NCBI GenBank assembly: GCA_045599945.1
Contig: JAZRWY010000058.1
Coordinates: forward strand, 1 to 32,045
Origin: UMGS973 sp045599945
GTDB taxonomy: Bacteria > Bacillota > Clostridia > Peptostreptococcales > Anaerovoracaceae
Direction of reading: 5' to 3'
Length of the DNA stretch: 32,045 nucleotides
Part shown: positions 15,427 through 23,394 of the stretch, one piece after another
How the letters are laid out: each line of letters starts with the position of its first letter
Position numbering within the stretch: position 1 is the first letter of the stretch
Notes under the pieces: generated by a model
The model's input: only the letters and a program-made list of their open reading frames with translations
What the model was told of the DNA's origin: nothing
Database searches by the model: none
Made by a program: the position numbers and the translations under genes

Positions 15427-17784
15427 TCATGATCTGGCCTGCGCTACCGCTCTTCTAATATATGCCTTGACCAGCTGAAGCTTGAACAGGTTCTTTTCGA
15501 GAAGTCCTGCATCTCTGATTGCCAGTTTTCCAGCTTCTTCTGCCAGTTCATCAGTAGGTGCCTTGCCTATGATGAATTCTTCTACTTCATGGAATTCATA
15601 TGGCACAGGTGCTACGCCGCTGAATACCAGCTTGGCCGAAGTAATCATGCCGCCTTCCACCTTGATGTTGCTTGCAAGGCCTGCAATCGGAAAGTCTATG
15701 GTTGCTCTTGTCCTGAACTTGTTATACTTCTGGACATTGCCGCCTGCACCTTCCGGTATGATGATTCTCTTTACAAGTTCCTCTCTTTCAAGAACAGTAG
15801 AACTGTCTACGCCTGCCTGGAAGAAGTCTTTTGCCGGAATCTCTCTCTTTGTCGTTTCAATTACCGCATCAAGTGCTATGAGAGCCGGTGCTGTATCCGA
15901 AGGGCTGACAGCAACGCATCCGCAGTTATAGCATCTGTTTGCTTCCCTCCTGATTGCTTCAAAATCAGCACTGCAATTGTCTTCCTGATCCAGTTTTCTT
16001 TCTGCTGCAGGTATGTTTGGCAGAGTCAAAGGTTTGGAGTCTTCCATACAGGACTCGTCGAAGGTAAGTGCCTGATGAAGCTTCTGCTCTCTTAAAATGG
16101 ATGCTCCGCCAAGGAAGATATTGATGGCATCTGCCGTCTTTCTGGCATCTGCGATGGCTTCAATGGCAGTTTTCGGGCCGTAAGCAGAGTCTCCTGCAGA
16201 GAATACCTTTGCCATGCTTGCCTGATGTCCGTCGTCTGTCTTAATGAAATTCCTTTCATTTACTTCAAGCTCAAGACCTTCAGGATCTACTTTCTGTCCG
16301 ATTGCAGCAAGAAGAATGTCGATTTCGATGGTTTCAAACGCATCAGGAATCGGAACAGGTCTTCTTCTTCCGCTGGCATCCGGTTCACCAAGTTCCATTT
16401 TCTGAAGCTTGATTGCCTTCACTTTTCCGCCTTCTGACAGAACTTCCTGCGGTGCAACAAGATAATGGAAATCAATGCCTTCCTGCTTTGCTTCGAAGAT
16501 TTCTTCCTCTTCTGCCGGCATTTCCTTTTCTGTTCTTCTGTAGAAATTGTATACCTTGGAGGCACCAAGCCTCTTCGCTGTACGACAGCAGTCCATGGCA
16601 GTATTTCCGCCTCCAACAACTGCTACAACCTTACCGGATACAACATTTCCTTTATGCTCAGATGCATCCTTCAGGAAATCGATTCCGCCGATTACGCCGT
16701 CTGCATCATCACCTGGGCATCCTACAGGAGTTGCCTTCCATGCACCGATTGCTACAAATACAGCATCGTTTGCTGCTGCAAGTTCAGATACCTTGAGATC
16801 CTTTCCCATGACAGCATTCTGCTTGAATACAATTCCCATTCCTTCAAGGATTTCAACAATTCTATCCAGAATATTTCTTGGAAGGCGATATGCCGGTATG
16901 CCATACCTAAGCATTCCGCCGGCTTTTTCGTTTGCGTCATAGATTGTTACGGCATGACCTTCACGTCTCAGGAAATATGCAGCCACAAGTCCTGCAGGTC
17001 CTCCTCCGATGATGGCAACCGACTTGCCGCTCTCCTTTTCCGGACTTCCGACAAAACGGTCTGCATGCTCCAGCATATAATCGCCGACTGTACGTTCAAT
17101 GTTACGGATGGATACCGATTCATCATATTCGTTACGGTTACATTCGCCCTGACATGTATGCGGGCAGACTCTGCCTACTACAGCAGCCAGAGGGTTCATG
17201 TCCCATAAAACTTCTGCTGCGCCGTCGATATCATTTTTCCGGATCAGCTCAAAATATTCAGGAATGGATGTACCATTTGGACACTGTGCTTCACAAGGTG
17301 AACTGCATACCTTTGCTCCGCCGAACATGGAGTGGTACATGTTTTCACCTTTCATTGCAGGACAGAGGTCTCCGCCCTTTCTCATGCAATGGAATTTGTC
17401 ATCCTGATAGCGATAATACCAGCATCTTGGCTCCTGGCAGATGTTTCCTCCGATGGTAGCCATATGTCTGAGCTGCGGTGAGGCAACCTGATGAGCCGCT
17501 TCCCATAATACCGGATACTTTTCTCTGATGACGTCTGAGGCCTCAATGTCACTGAGTCTGGACATTGCCCCAATGATCAGTTTCCCGTCCTCTTCTGTGA
17601 TTCCATCAAGTCCGACGGATTTCAGGGATACAATCTTATCCGGACAGATAGCCTTGATTTTTTCATTAATGACACCAATCAGGTCTGTGCCGCCTGCCAT
17701 GTATTTTCCGTTGCTGCTGCTATTGATTCCGGAGACAGCTTCTTGAATAGTATCGGGTCTTTCATATGTATACTTATTGATCAT
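15427..17784 (-). CDS. Molybdenum hydroxylase flavin subunit with a nested GltD-like NAD(P)H oxidoreductase module
   Basis: 785 residues, against about 290-330 for ordinary CoxM/XdhB subunits. Residues 1-155 are the FAD-binding N-terminal part (YMAGGTDLIG, ATIGGNICQ) plus a Cys insertion (C116, C121, C133, C141) like the [4Fe-4S] loop of 4-hydroxybenzoyl-CoA reductase beta. Residues about 158-620 are a full GltD/NfnB-like module: Cys groups C160/C164/C168 and C207/C211/C215, the GGGPAG FAD motif near 260, the GGGNTA NAD(P)H motif near 391, and GDSAYGPKTAIEAIADA. Residues 622-785 resume the CoxM fold (VSPSDTAPALIALDA, then FSGVAPVP). It probably passes electrons between the hydroxylase and NAD(P). 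Its ATG overlaps the preceding stop (ATGA). Confidence 0.9.
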   Translation of the reverse strand: MINKYTYERPDTIQEAVSGINSSSNGKYMAGGTDLIGVINEKIKAICPDKIVSLKSVGLDGITEEDGKLIIGAMSRLSDIEASDVIREKYPVLWEAAHQVASPQLRHMATIGGNICQEPRCWYYRYQDDKFHCMRKGGDLCPAMKGENMYHSMFGGAKVCSSPCEAQCPNGTSIPEYFELIRKNDIDGAAEVLWDMNPLAAVVGRVCPHTCQGECNRNEYDESVSIRNIERTVGDYMLEHADRFVGSPEKESGKSVAIIGGGPAGLVAAYFLRREGHAVTIYDANEKAGGMLRYGIPAYRLPRNILDRIVEILEGMGIVFKQNAVMGKDLKVSELAAANDAVFVAIGAWKATPVGCPGDDADGVIGGIDFLKDASEHKGNVVSGKVVAVVGGGNTAMDCCRTAKRLGASKVYNFYRRTEKEMPAEEEEIFEAKQEGIDFHYLVAPQEVLSEGGKVKAIKLQKMELGEPDASGRRRPVPIPDAFETIEIDILLAAIGQKVDPEGLELEVNERNFIKTDDGHQASMAKVFSAGDSAYGPKTAIEAIADARKTADAINIFLGGASILREQKLHQALTFDESCMEDSKPLTLPNIPAAERKLDQEDNCSADFEAIRREANRCYNCGCVAVSPSDTAPALIALDAVIETTKREIPAKDFFQAGVDSSTVLEREELVKRIIIPEGAGGNVQKYNKFRTRATIDFPIAGLASNIKVEGGMITSAKLVFSGVAPVPYEFHEVEEFIIGKAPTDELAEEAGKLAIRDAGLLEKNLFKLQLVKAYIRRAVAQARS

Positions 17785-20180
17785 TTTCCTGCCTCCTTTA
17801 ATTCCTTCTTAGCAAGTGCTTCAAGCACCTTGGCAGGTGTGAACGGTGCGTCTGGAATTCTTACTCCGATTGCATTGTATACGGCATTTGCGATTGCGCC
17901 GGAAGCACCGGTTGGTGTACTTTCTGCAAGTCCGCATGCACCATATTCGCTTGCACCCTTCCATACCTCAAACAATAGTGGATCTACATGAGGTACATCT
18001 GCCATGGTAAGCATCTTATAATCGATATAGTTTGTATTTAATGGTGTTCCTGTTCTCTTGTCATATACGATTTCTTCTGCCACTGTTTCACCAACACCCA
18101 TGCATGTTCCGCCGATCTGCTGGGATTCAGCGCCCGATGCATGCATAACCTGTCCAAGGTCATTTCCTATCATTTCACGGAGAACCGTGATTTTTCCGGT
18201 TTCCACATCAACTTCAACTTCTGCAAACCAGCATCCATAAGCAATGCCTGTTACAGTCTTATTGTTGTTTCTGATGTTTCTTCCAGTAATAGGAACACAG
18301 TCATCTTCCATCATGACAGACTTGGCATCGATATTCACCCATGGCTCTGTCTTCTTGAAAATCTTTCCGTTTTCAATGTCCAGAAGTTCCACATCGATGT
18401 TCATCATCAGAGCTGCACGCTCCAGGAACTGCTGCTTAACATCAAGAGCCGCACCAACGATACATTCAGACAGAATGAATGAAACTACACTATCTGTCGG
18501 AGGACAATCTCTCAGTCCCATTTCCGTATCGCCGTCTGCTACCCAGCGGATGTCACCTGGCGTTGTTCCCAGGAAACTCAGATTATCTGCACATGCCATT
18601 ACAGCTGCAGAATTGCCGCCTGCTCCTGTTTCCTTGGTCGGTGCATTCAGTATGATTGACAGGTCAGGGTTTACACGGATGGTCGTTTCAATTCTGCCTC
18701 TTTCATTCTCCTGCCATTCTGCATGCCACTGGTTATGAAGTGTCATTCCCATGCCGCGCAGCTTGCATCCGTCAATCAGCTGACCTTCTCCTGTCTTATG
18801 TCTCCTGTCCCAGCCGAATTCCTTTGAAGCTGTATCCAGAATTGTACAGATGCTCTTATTCGGCTGCGGGTCGTAGGAATTACCAAAACTCTTCTTGTAG
18901 ATCTCGATCGGGTCAATATCCAGTTTCTCTGCCAGCTCATCAATAGCCTGACAAAGCGGGAAGTTCTGCTGTACATTTCCAACGCTCCTGAAAACGCCGC
19001 CCGGAATCTTGTTTGTGAAATATGTACGGCTCTTCATCCTGACATTTTCTACAGGATAGAACAGTCTCGGAATACCTTCTGCATTCATGAATCCTGTCAG
19101 TGCATAACCGGTAACACCGTTATATGCTCCCTGGTCTGCAATTCCGTCAAATTCAAGGGCTGTAACCGTTCCATCTTTTTTGGCGCCGGCTTTCACCTTG
19201 AATCTGATTGCTGTACGCGTCTCAGCGAATTCTTCATGAACATTCATCTTATATTTCACCGGACATCCGGTTCTTCTTGCAAGTATTGCAGCCAGCAGGA
19301 AGAAGTTCTGTTCGCCAAGATTCCATTTTCCCATGTGTGCGCCGCAGTTCGTATTATGAACTCTAATCTGTGCAAGCGGAAGTCCCAGCATGCAGTGCAG
19401 GTGCATTCTTACCTGGTCAGAATAGTAATGGTTCGTCCAGACTTCAATCCGGTCATCAATCCATTCAACCATGCATCCTCTGAAATCAAGGGTACCATGT
19501 GTGGATGTTCCGCCGAACTGTTCGTCAACTTCTACGACTGCATCTGCTTCTGCAAATCCTTTTTCAACGTCTCCCTTATCTACAACCACATTATCTATGG
19601 CATGACCGCCATCCAGGTCATCTCTGTGCGGCAGCTGATTGCTGTTCGGATCAAGCTCCGGATGAAGAATTGTTGCATCCGGTGCCGTTGCTTCTTCCAC
19701 ATTCAGTGAATGCTTGAACACTTCCCATTCAACATCAATCAGTCTGATTGCTTCGTCTGCGATTTCTCTTGTATCTGCAGCTACAGCAACACCCATGAGA
19801 TCCCCTACAAATCTGCAGGTATCATCCAGGACCTTTCTGTCATACCATTTTGGAACTGTTTCCCTGTGATAAGGTGTAATTGCTGTGTCTGTCCATGAAT
19901 TTGTTGTCATCGGCATTACAGCAACCTCAGGATCATCATACCGGATGATTGCTCTAACACCTTCCAGCTGCTCTGCTTTCGATGTATCCATGGATACAAT
20001 TCTTGCACTTGCATATGGTGCATTTAAGATTGAACAGTACAGCATTCTTGGATTCTTTGCCCGGATGGTCTGGTCGTCAAAATATTTTACACGACCCATG
20101 GCCTTTTCCTTGGCATCGATTTTCGGCTCATAGGAACCGACATATTTTCTCTTTACGCGAGGTACATATTTATAACTCAT
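17781..20180 (-). CDS. Xanthine-dehydrogenase-family molybdopterin-binding subunit
   Basis: 799 residues, typical of CoxL/XdhA-type large subunits. The N-terminal aldehyde-oxidase a/b-hammerhead domain (residues about 20-150) is followed by the molybdopterin region. The cofactor loops are divergent: NCGAHMGK near 278 in place of GGGFGGK, GGVFRSVGNVQ near 394 in place of GAFRGFGxPQ, and KETGAGGNSAAV near 516 in place of ExGQG. The C-terminal CGLAEST places Glu753 at the expected catalytic position. Members hydroxylate aromatic heterocycles, purines or aldehydes. The substrate is unknown; context points to the aromatic product of the lyase. Its ATG directly follows the TAA of the iron-sulfur gene with AAGGAGGG upstream. 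Confidence 0.92.
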   Translation of the reverse strand: MSYKYVPRVKRKYVGSYEPKIDAKEKAMGRVKYFDDQTIRAKNPRMLYCSILNAPYASARIVSMDTSKAEQLEGVRAIIRYDDPEVAVMPMTTNSWTDTAITPYHRETVPKWYDRKVLDDTCRFVGDLMGVAVAADTREIADEAIRLIDVEWEVFKHSLNVEEATAPDATILHPELDPNSNQLPHRDDLDGGHAIDNVVVDKGDVEKGFAEADAVVEVDEQFGGTSTHGTLDFRGCMVEWIDDRIEVWTNHYYSDQVRMHLHCMLGLPLAQIRVHNTNCGAHMGKWNLGEQNFFLLAAILARRTGCPVKYKMNVHEEFAETRTAIRFKVKAGAKKDGTVTALEFDGIADQGAYNGVTGYALTGFMNAEGIPRLFYPVENVRMKSRTYFTNKIPGGVFRSVGNVQQNFPLCQAIDELAEKLDIDPIEIYKKSFGNSYDPQPNKSICTILDTASKEFGWDRRHKTGEGQLIDGCKLRGMGMTLHNQWHAEWQENERGRIETTIRVNPDLSIILNAPTKETGAGGNSAAVMACADNLSFLGTTPGDIRWVADGDTEMGLRDCPPTDSVVSFILSECIVGAALDVKQQFLERAALMMNIDVELLDIENGKIFKKTEPWVNIDAKSVMMEDDCVPITGRNIRNNNKTVTGIAYGCWFAEVEVDVETGKITVLREMIGNDLGQVMHASGAESQQIGGTCMGVGETVAEEIVYDKRTGTPLNTNYIDYKMLTMADVPHVDPLLFEVWKGASEYGACGLAESTPTGASGAIANAVYNAIGVRIPDAPFTPAKVLEALAKKELKEAGK

Positions 20181-20681
20181 TTATTTGCCCTCCTTAATTG
20201 CCGCACTGACCTTTTCTACAGCATGCTCAACACCCTGATATGTTCCGCATCTGCAGATATGCCCTGAAAGGCTTTCTCTGATCTCTTCTGCTGTCGGGTG
20301 AGGATTCTCAGCAAGCAGGCTCTTGGTTTCAAGAACAAATCCCGGTGTGCAGAATCCACACTGCATGACCGTACCATATCCCGGATCTGTTTCTTCCGCA
20401 AATGCCTGAATGATCGGATCATCTGCCGGGATTCCTTCGATGGTGACGATGTCGCCGCCATCGGCATCCACTGCAAGCATCATGCAGGAAAGCGCTGACT
20501 TGCCATTATACAGGATGGTACACGCGCCACAGGCTCCCTGGTTGCAGGATACTCTTACACCTGTAAAGCCCAGTCTTTCCCTTAATACTGTCGATAGTGT
20601 CTCTGTCACTTCGAAATCTCTTCCGGCTATCAGATGATACATTCTCCCATTGATGCGCAGGTCTATTGTTTCTTTGCTCAT
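20181..20681 (-). CDS. Molybdenum hydroxylase [2Fe-2S] subunit
   Basis: 166 residues, the normal length of CoxS/XdhC-type small subunits. The plant-ferredoxin-like cluster uses C46, C51, C54 and C66 (CNQGACGAC), and the C-terminal all-helical domain holds the second cluster with C108, C111, C143 and C145 (CGFCTPG and HICRCG). It relays electrons from the molybdenum centre to the flavin subunit. It is the second gene of the operon, 39 nt after the lyase gene and immediately abutting the molybdopterin subunit gene, in the common S-L-M gene order. Confidence 0.95.
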   Translation of the reverse strand: MSKETIDLRINGRMYHLIAGRDFEVTETLSTVLRERLGFTGVRVSCNQGACGACTILYNGKSALSCMMLAVDADGGDIVTIEGIPADDPIIQAFAEETDPGYGTVMQCGFCTPGFVLETKSLLAENPHPTAEEIRESLSGHICRCGTYQGVEHAVEKVSAAIKEGK

Positions 20682-20720
20682 ATTGTTTTACCTCCGTTAC
20701 ATGTTCATCTTCGGCAAATA

Positions 20721-22361
20721 CTATTCATTATCATATGGTTCAATAAATGCATGGAAATGACGCATTGGTAAATTGTGTCCCCATGTTATTCTCATGTTCG
20801 GAATATTCTCCCTATCTTCATAAAGTGCTTTTACAGCGGCAATTACATAGTCCAGATGTTCCTTGCTCAGCTGGCTTCTGTTGATTGCAAATCGAACAAC
20901 ATTACATACTTCTGCCTGCTGCTCCGGCGTCTTCAGGTCATATTCCATGGAATAGTCTCCAAGTTCAGATACTCTGATTCCGTATCTTCTGATCAGTTCA
21001 AGGCTGAAGCCCTCTCCTGCGAACTTTTCATGGCCTCTCTTGTTGTCAAAGAACTCATCCATGTTGATATATACTGCATGTCCTCCTGCAGGAAGAACAA
21101 CGCCCTTGATTCCTGCCTTATAAAAGCCTTCTGCCAGATAGTCGCACTGATCGATTCTTTCCTTCAGATAATTAAAGCTGCAGCTTTCATAAAGTCCTGC
21201 TGCCAGTGCCATGATGTCTCTTCCGCTCATGCCGCCATAGGAATCGTTACCATAGCATGAAATCTGCTTAACCTTAAGCAGTACGCCAACATCTGTTTTC
21301 ACGCTTCCGTCTTCATTGAAATCCGAGAACTTCTTCCAGAACAGTCCTCTGTCTCTGAATGCAATCAGACCGCCCATGTTTGCATGGCCGTCCTTCTTTG
21401 CAGACATGCAGAATGCATCACAGTAGCTGAACATTTCTGTTGCGATTTCCGCAATGCTCTTATCTTCATAGCCTTCTTCTGCAGTCTTGATGTAGTATGC
21501 ATTCTCAGCCCAGCGTGCTGCGTCGAAAATAAACGGAATATCATAGCCGTGTGCGATTTCACTGACTGCACGCAGATTTGCCATGGATACAGGCTGTCCG
21601 CATACCGGATTGTTTGTAATGCATGTGAAAATCATTGGTACGTTTTCCGGTCCAACAGATTCAATGAGAGCCTTCAGCTTATCTATGTCCATATTCCCTT
21701 TGAACGGATTCTTTTCATATTTTCCGCCTTCCGGTACTTCAAACAGAAGCTCCTTGTTATACAGGTTTCTAGGGATGGAACCCATCTGCTTAATATTACC
21801 TTCTGTTGTATCGAAATGACCGTTTGAAGGAATGGTAAATACCTTATCCGGATGTCTTGCATTCAGGATCTTTTTAACAATTTCCATCAGTACAGATTCT
21901 GCAGCTCTTCCCTGCTGGATGATGAATGTATTCGGACGTTCCATCTGCGCGGCGCCACCATTAAAAAGACCGCCTTCATATTCACAAAGAAATACTTCAT
22001 CCAGAAGTTTATCGATGTCATTACAGTCGGTACGGAACAGATCGATTACCTTCTTCCAGTTTTTTTCTCCGCCTCTTTCGAAAATATCACGGAACGTATC
22101 CAGCAGAACATAATAACCATTGTTTCTGCCATAGCTTTCATCTCCAAGGAACATTGCTGACCACTGAACATCGGTCATTGCAGTTGTTCCTGAATCGGAA
22201 AGCATGTCTACTGTAAGAAGTTTTGCAGGAAATGCAAATTCGTTATAGTGTGTTGCCTGAAGCGCTCTTTCACGCTGCTCAACCGTTACTGTCGGAATGT
22301 TTCTCTTGACATAACTAAAGCTGTGCGGCGCTTCAACACTTAATGGATACTCTTTACTCAT
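20721..22361 (-). CDS. Tryptophanase / beta-eliminating lyase family enzyme with a large insertion
   Basis: 546 residues, against about 460-475 for tryptophanase (TnaA) and tyrosine phenol-lyase. Family motifs: GDESYG with the active-site Tyr, QQGRAAES cofactor loop, TNNPVCGQPVSMAN, DAARWAEN, and SAKKDGHANMGG with the Schiff-base lysine (about K323). An extra segment of about 45-50 residues (about 95-145) separates the DTFRDIF helix from the cofactor loop. From memory of the E. coli enzyme, RHF near 534-536 matches TnaA His463, and Leu467 sits where tyrosine phenol-lyase has Arg381, so tryptophan-like substrates are favoured. It cleaves a beta-substituted alanine to the ring compound and 2-aminoacrylate. 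First operon gene; ribosome binding site AAGGAGG. Confidence 0.88.
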   Translation of the reverse strand: MSKEYPLSVEAPHSFSYVKRNIPTVTVEQRERALQATHYNEFAFPAKLLTVDMLSDSGTTAMTDVQWSAMFLGDESYGRNNGYYVLLDTFRDIFERGGEKNWKKVIDLFRTDCNDIDKLLDEVFLCEYEGGLFNGGAAQMERPNTFIIQQGRAAESVLMEIVKKILNARHPDKVFTIPSNGHFDTTEGNIKQMGSIPRNLYNKELLFEVPEGGKYEKNPFKGNMDIDKLKALIESVGPENVPMIFTCITNNPVCGQPVSMANLRAVSEIAHGYDIPFIFDAARWAENAYYIKTAEEGYEDKSIAEIATEMFSYCDAFCMSAKKDGHANMGGLIAFRDRGLFWKKFSDFNEDGSVKTDVGVLLKVKQISCYGNDSYGGMSGRDIMALAAGLYESCSFNYLKERIDQCDYLAEGFYKAGIKGVVLPAGGHAVYINMDEFFDNKRGHEKFAGEGFSLELIRRYGIRVSELGDYSMEYDLKTPEQQAEVCNVVRFAINRSQLSKEHLDYVIAAVKALYEDRENIPNMRITWGHNLPMRHFHAFIEPYDNE

Positions 22362-22404
22362 AATGTTTTCCTCCTTTTTTACTTAAGCGGAACCCCGGTC
22401 GTCA

Positions 22405-22434
22405 ATTATATTTCAATGCCTCTGATTGCCACAA
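22405..22434 (-). promoter_or_regulatory. Probable promoter of the catabolic operon
   Basis: Minus strand TTGTGG (22429-22434), 18-bp spacer, perfect TATAAT (22405-22410), giving a leader of about 36 nt. The weak -35 fits an activator-dependent promoter. A perfect TTGACA farther upstream (22507-22512) lacks a good -10. Confidence 0.55.
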
Positions 22435-22528
22435 CATTTTAATGACTGGCGGACAGTACCTTTAACATTTTCTGATAATTCAAACTTATCACGCAACCAT
22501 CTCGATGTCAAGAATATTTCATCATCTC

Positions 22529-22650
22529 TCTCATTTTCAACCAAAAATAATCATTAATTCTCATATATTCTTAGAATTATTTCTCATTTATGCAAATTGT
22601 TAAGAATTTTTTCTTGCACATTTTTTCTTATTATTGTATACTCATCTCAT
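22529..22650 (+). repeat. Four TCTCAT motifs in the divergent regulatory region
   Basis: TCTCAT occurs at 22529, 22559, 22582 and 22645, all in the same orientation. The middle two are parts of a longer near-repeat, TTCTCATATAT (22558-22568) and TTCTCATTTAT (22581-22591), 23 bp apart. They flank the divergent promoters and may be regulator binding sites. An ATTCTTAGAAT near-palindrome is at 22567-22577. Nothing else coding is seen in the 318-nt gap. Confidence 0.4.
22614..22642 (+). promoter_or_regulatory. Probable promoter of the YheO/DauR-type regulator
   Basis: TTGCAC (22614-22619), 17-bp spacer, TATACT (22637-22642), about 30 nt before the ribosome binding site GAAGGG. Confidence 0.5.
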
Positions 22651-22679
22651 ACAACACATATAGAAAGAAGGGATTACAC

Positions 22680-23360
22680 ATGTCATCGCATACACTGCTT
22701 CAAAACTACATCAAACTGACCGAGTTCCTGGGACATGTCCTCGGTCCGGACTACGAGGTCGCACTTCATGATCTGACGGACAAGAACCGCTCTCTGATTG
22801 CCATTGCAAACAATCATATCAGCGGCCGCACACTGGGAGCTCCACTGACCGATCTGGCCTTCAAACTCATTGAGGATTATCCTTATGACAAAGGCGATTA
22901 CAGACTGAACTACAAAGGCGTTTCAGAAAACGGCACCATACTGCGCAGTTCAACCATGTTCATCAAGGATGATCTTGGCGATCTGATCGGACTTCTCTGC
23001 ATCAATTTTGACAACTCCAGATACCAGAAACTTTCCGAAAAACTTCTGGGGCTTTGCCATCCGGATGCTTTTATCGAAACAAATTTCCTTTTTGATCAGG
23101 AAAGAATCTCTTCCATCGCAAATACCACAGACGTGGAACATTTTTTCAGATCAAATACCACTTCTGCCGAATCACTCATTGAAAACATTGCCAGCGAAAG
23201 GAATATCAATATCCGGCACATGTCTCAGGCAGAGAAGATGACCATCATTTCCGAGCTGAATCAGCTGGGAGTCTTTAACATCAAGGGTTCTGTCCGCGAA
23301 GTAGCAGACGCCCTTCAGATTTCCACAGCCAGTGTATATCGATATCTTGCAAAACTTTAA
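22680..23360 (+). CDS. YheO/DauR-type transcriptional regulator (PAS-like plus helix-turn-helix)
   Basis: 226 residues. The N-terminal half matches the YheO-like PAS-like sensor domain (LGPDYEVALHDL near 18-30, then IANNHISGRTLGAPLTD, and the IGLLCINFD strand). The C-terminal 60 residues form a helix-turn-helix that ends GSVREVADALQISTASVYRYL. Known members such as DauR control amino acid catabolism genes. Start: GAAGGG precedes the ATG at 22680, and the open frame upstream is AT-rich leader. It is divergent from the lyase operon and is its most likely regulator, with the amino acid or its product as the effector. Confidence 0.9.
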   Translation: MSSHTLLQNYIKLTEFLGHVLGPDYEVALHDLTDKNRSLIAIANNHISGRTLGAPLTDLAFKLIEDYPYDKGDYRLNYKGVSENGTILRSSTMFIKDDLGDLIGLLCINFDNSRYQKLSEKLLGLCHPDAFIETNFLFDQERISSIANTTDVEHFFRSNTTSAESLIENIASERNINIRHMSQAEKMTIISELNQLGVFNIKGSVREVADALQISTASVYRYLAKL

Positions 23361-23392
23361 AAAAAAGGCGCTGCTTTTCTGCAGCGTCTTTT
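23359..23392. terminator. Bidirectional terminator between regulator and sbcC
   Basis: Stem GGCGCTGC (23367-23374), loop of 6, GCAGCGTC (23381-23388) with one G-T pair. A run of eight A on the left gives a T-run for the minus strand, and TTTT follows on the right for the plus strand. Confidence 0.85.
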
Positions 23393-23394
23393 CC

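Noticed and set aside
16465..17208. 247-codon plus-strand frame antisense to the flavin subunit gene
   Set aside because: It lies wholly opposite a gene with clear domain motifs, has no ribosome binding site and has Cys/Ser-rich composition typical of antisense reading.
22424..22470. Possible sigma-54 promoter (GG and GC doublets upstream of the lyase operon)
   Set aside because: The doublet spacing is one base off the required -24/-12 arrangement and the flanks do not match; a TATAAT promoter explains the region better.
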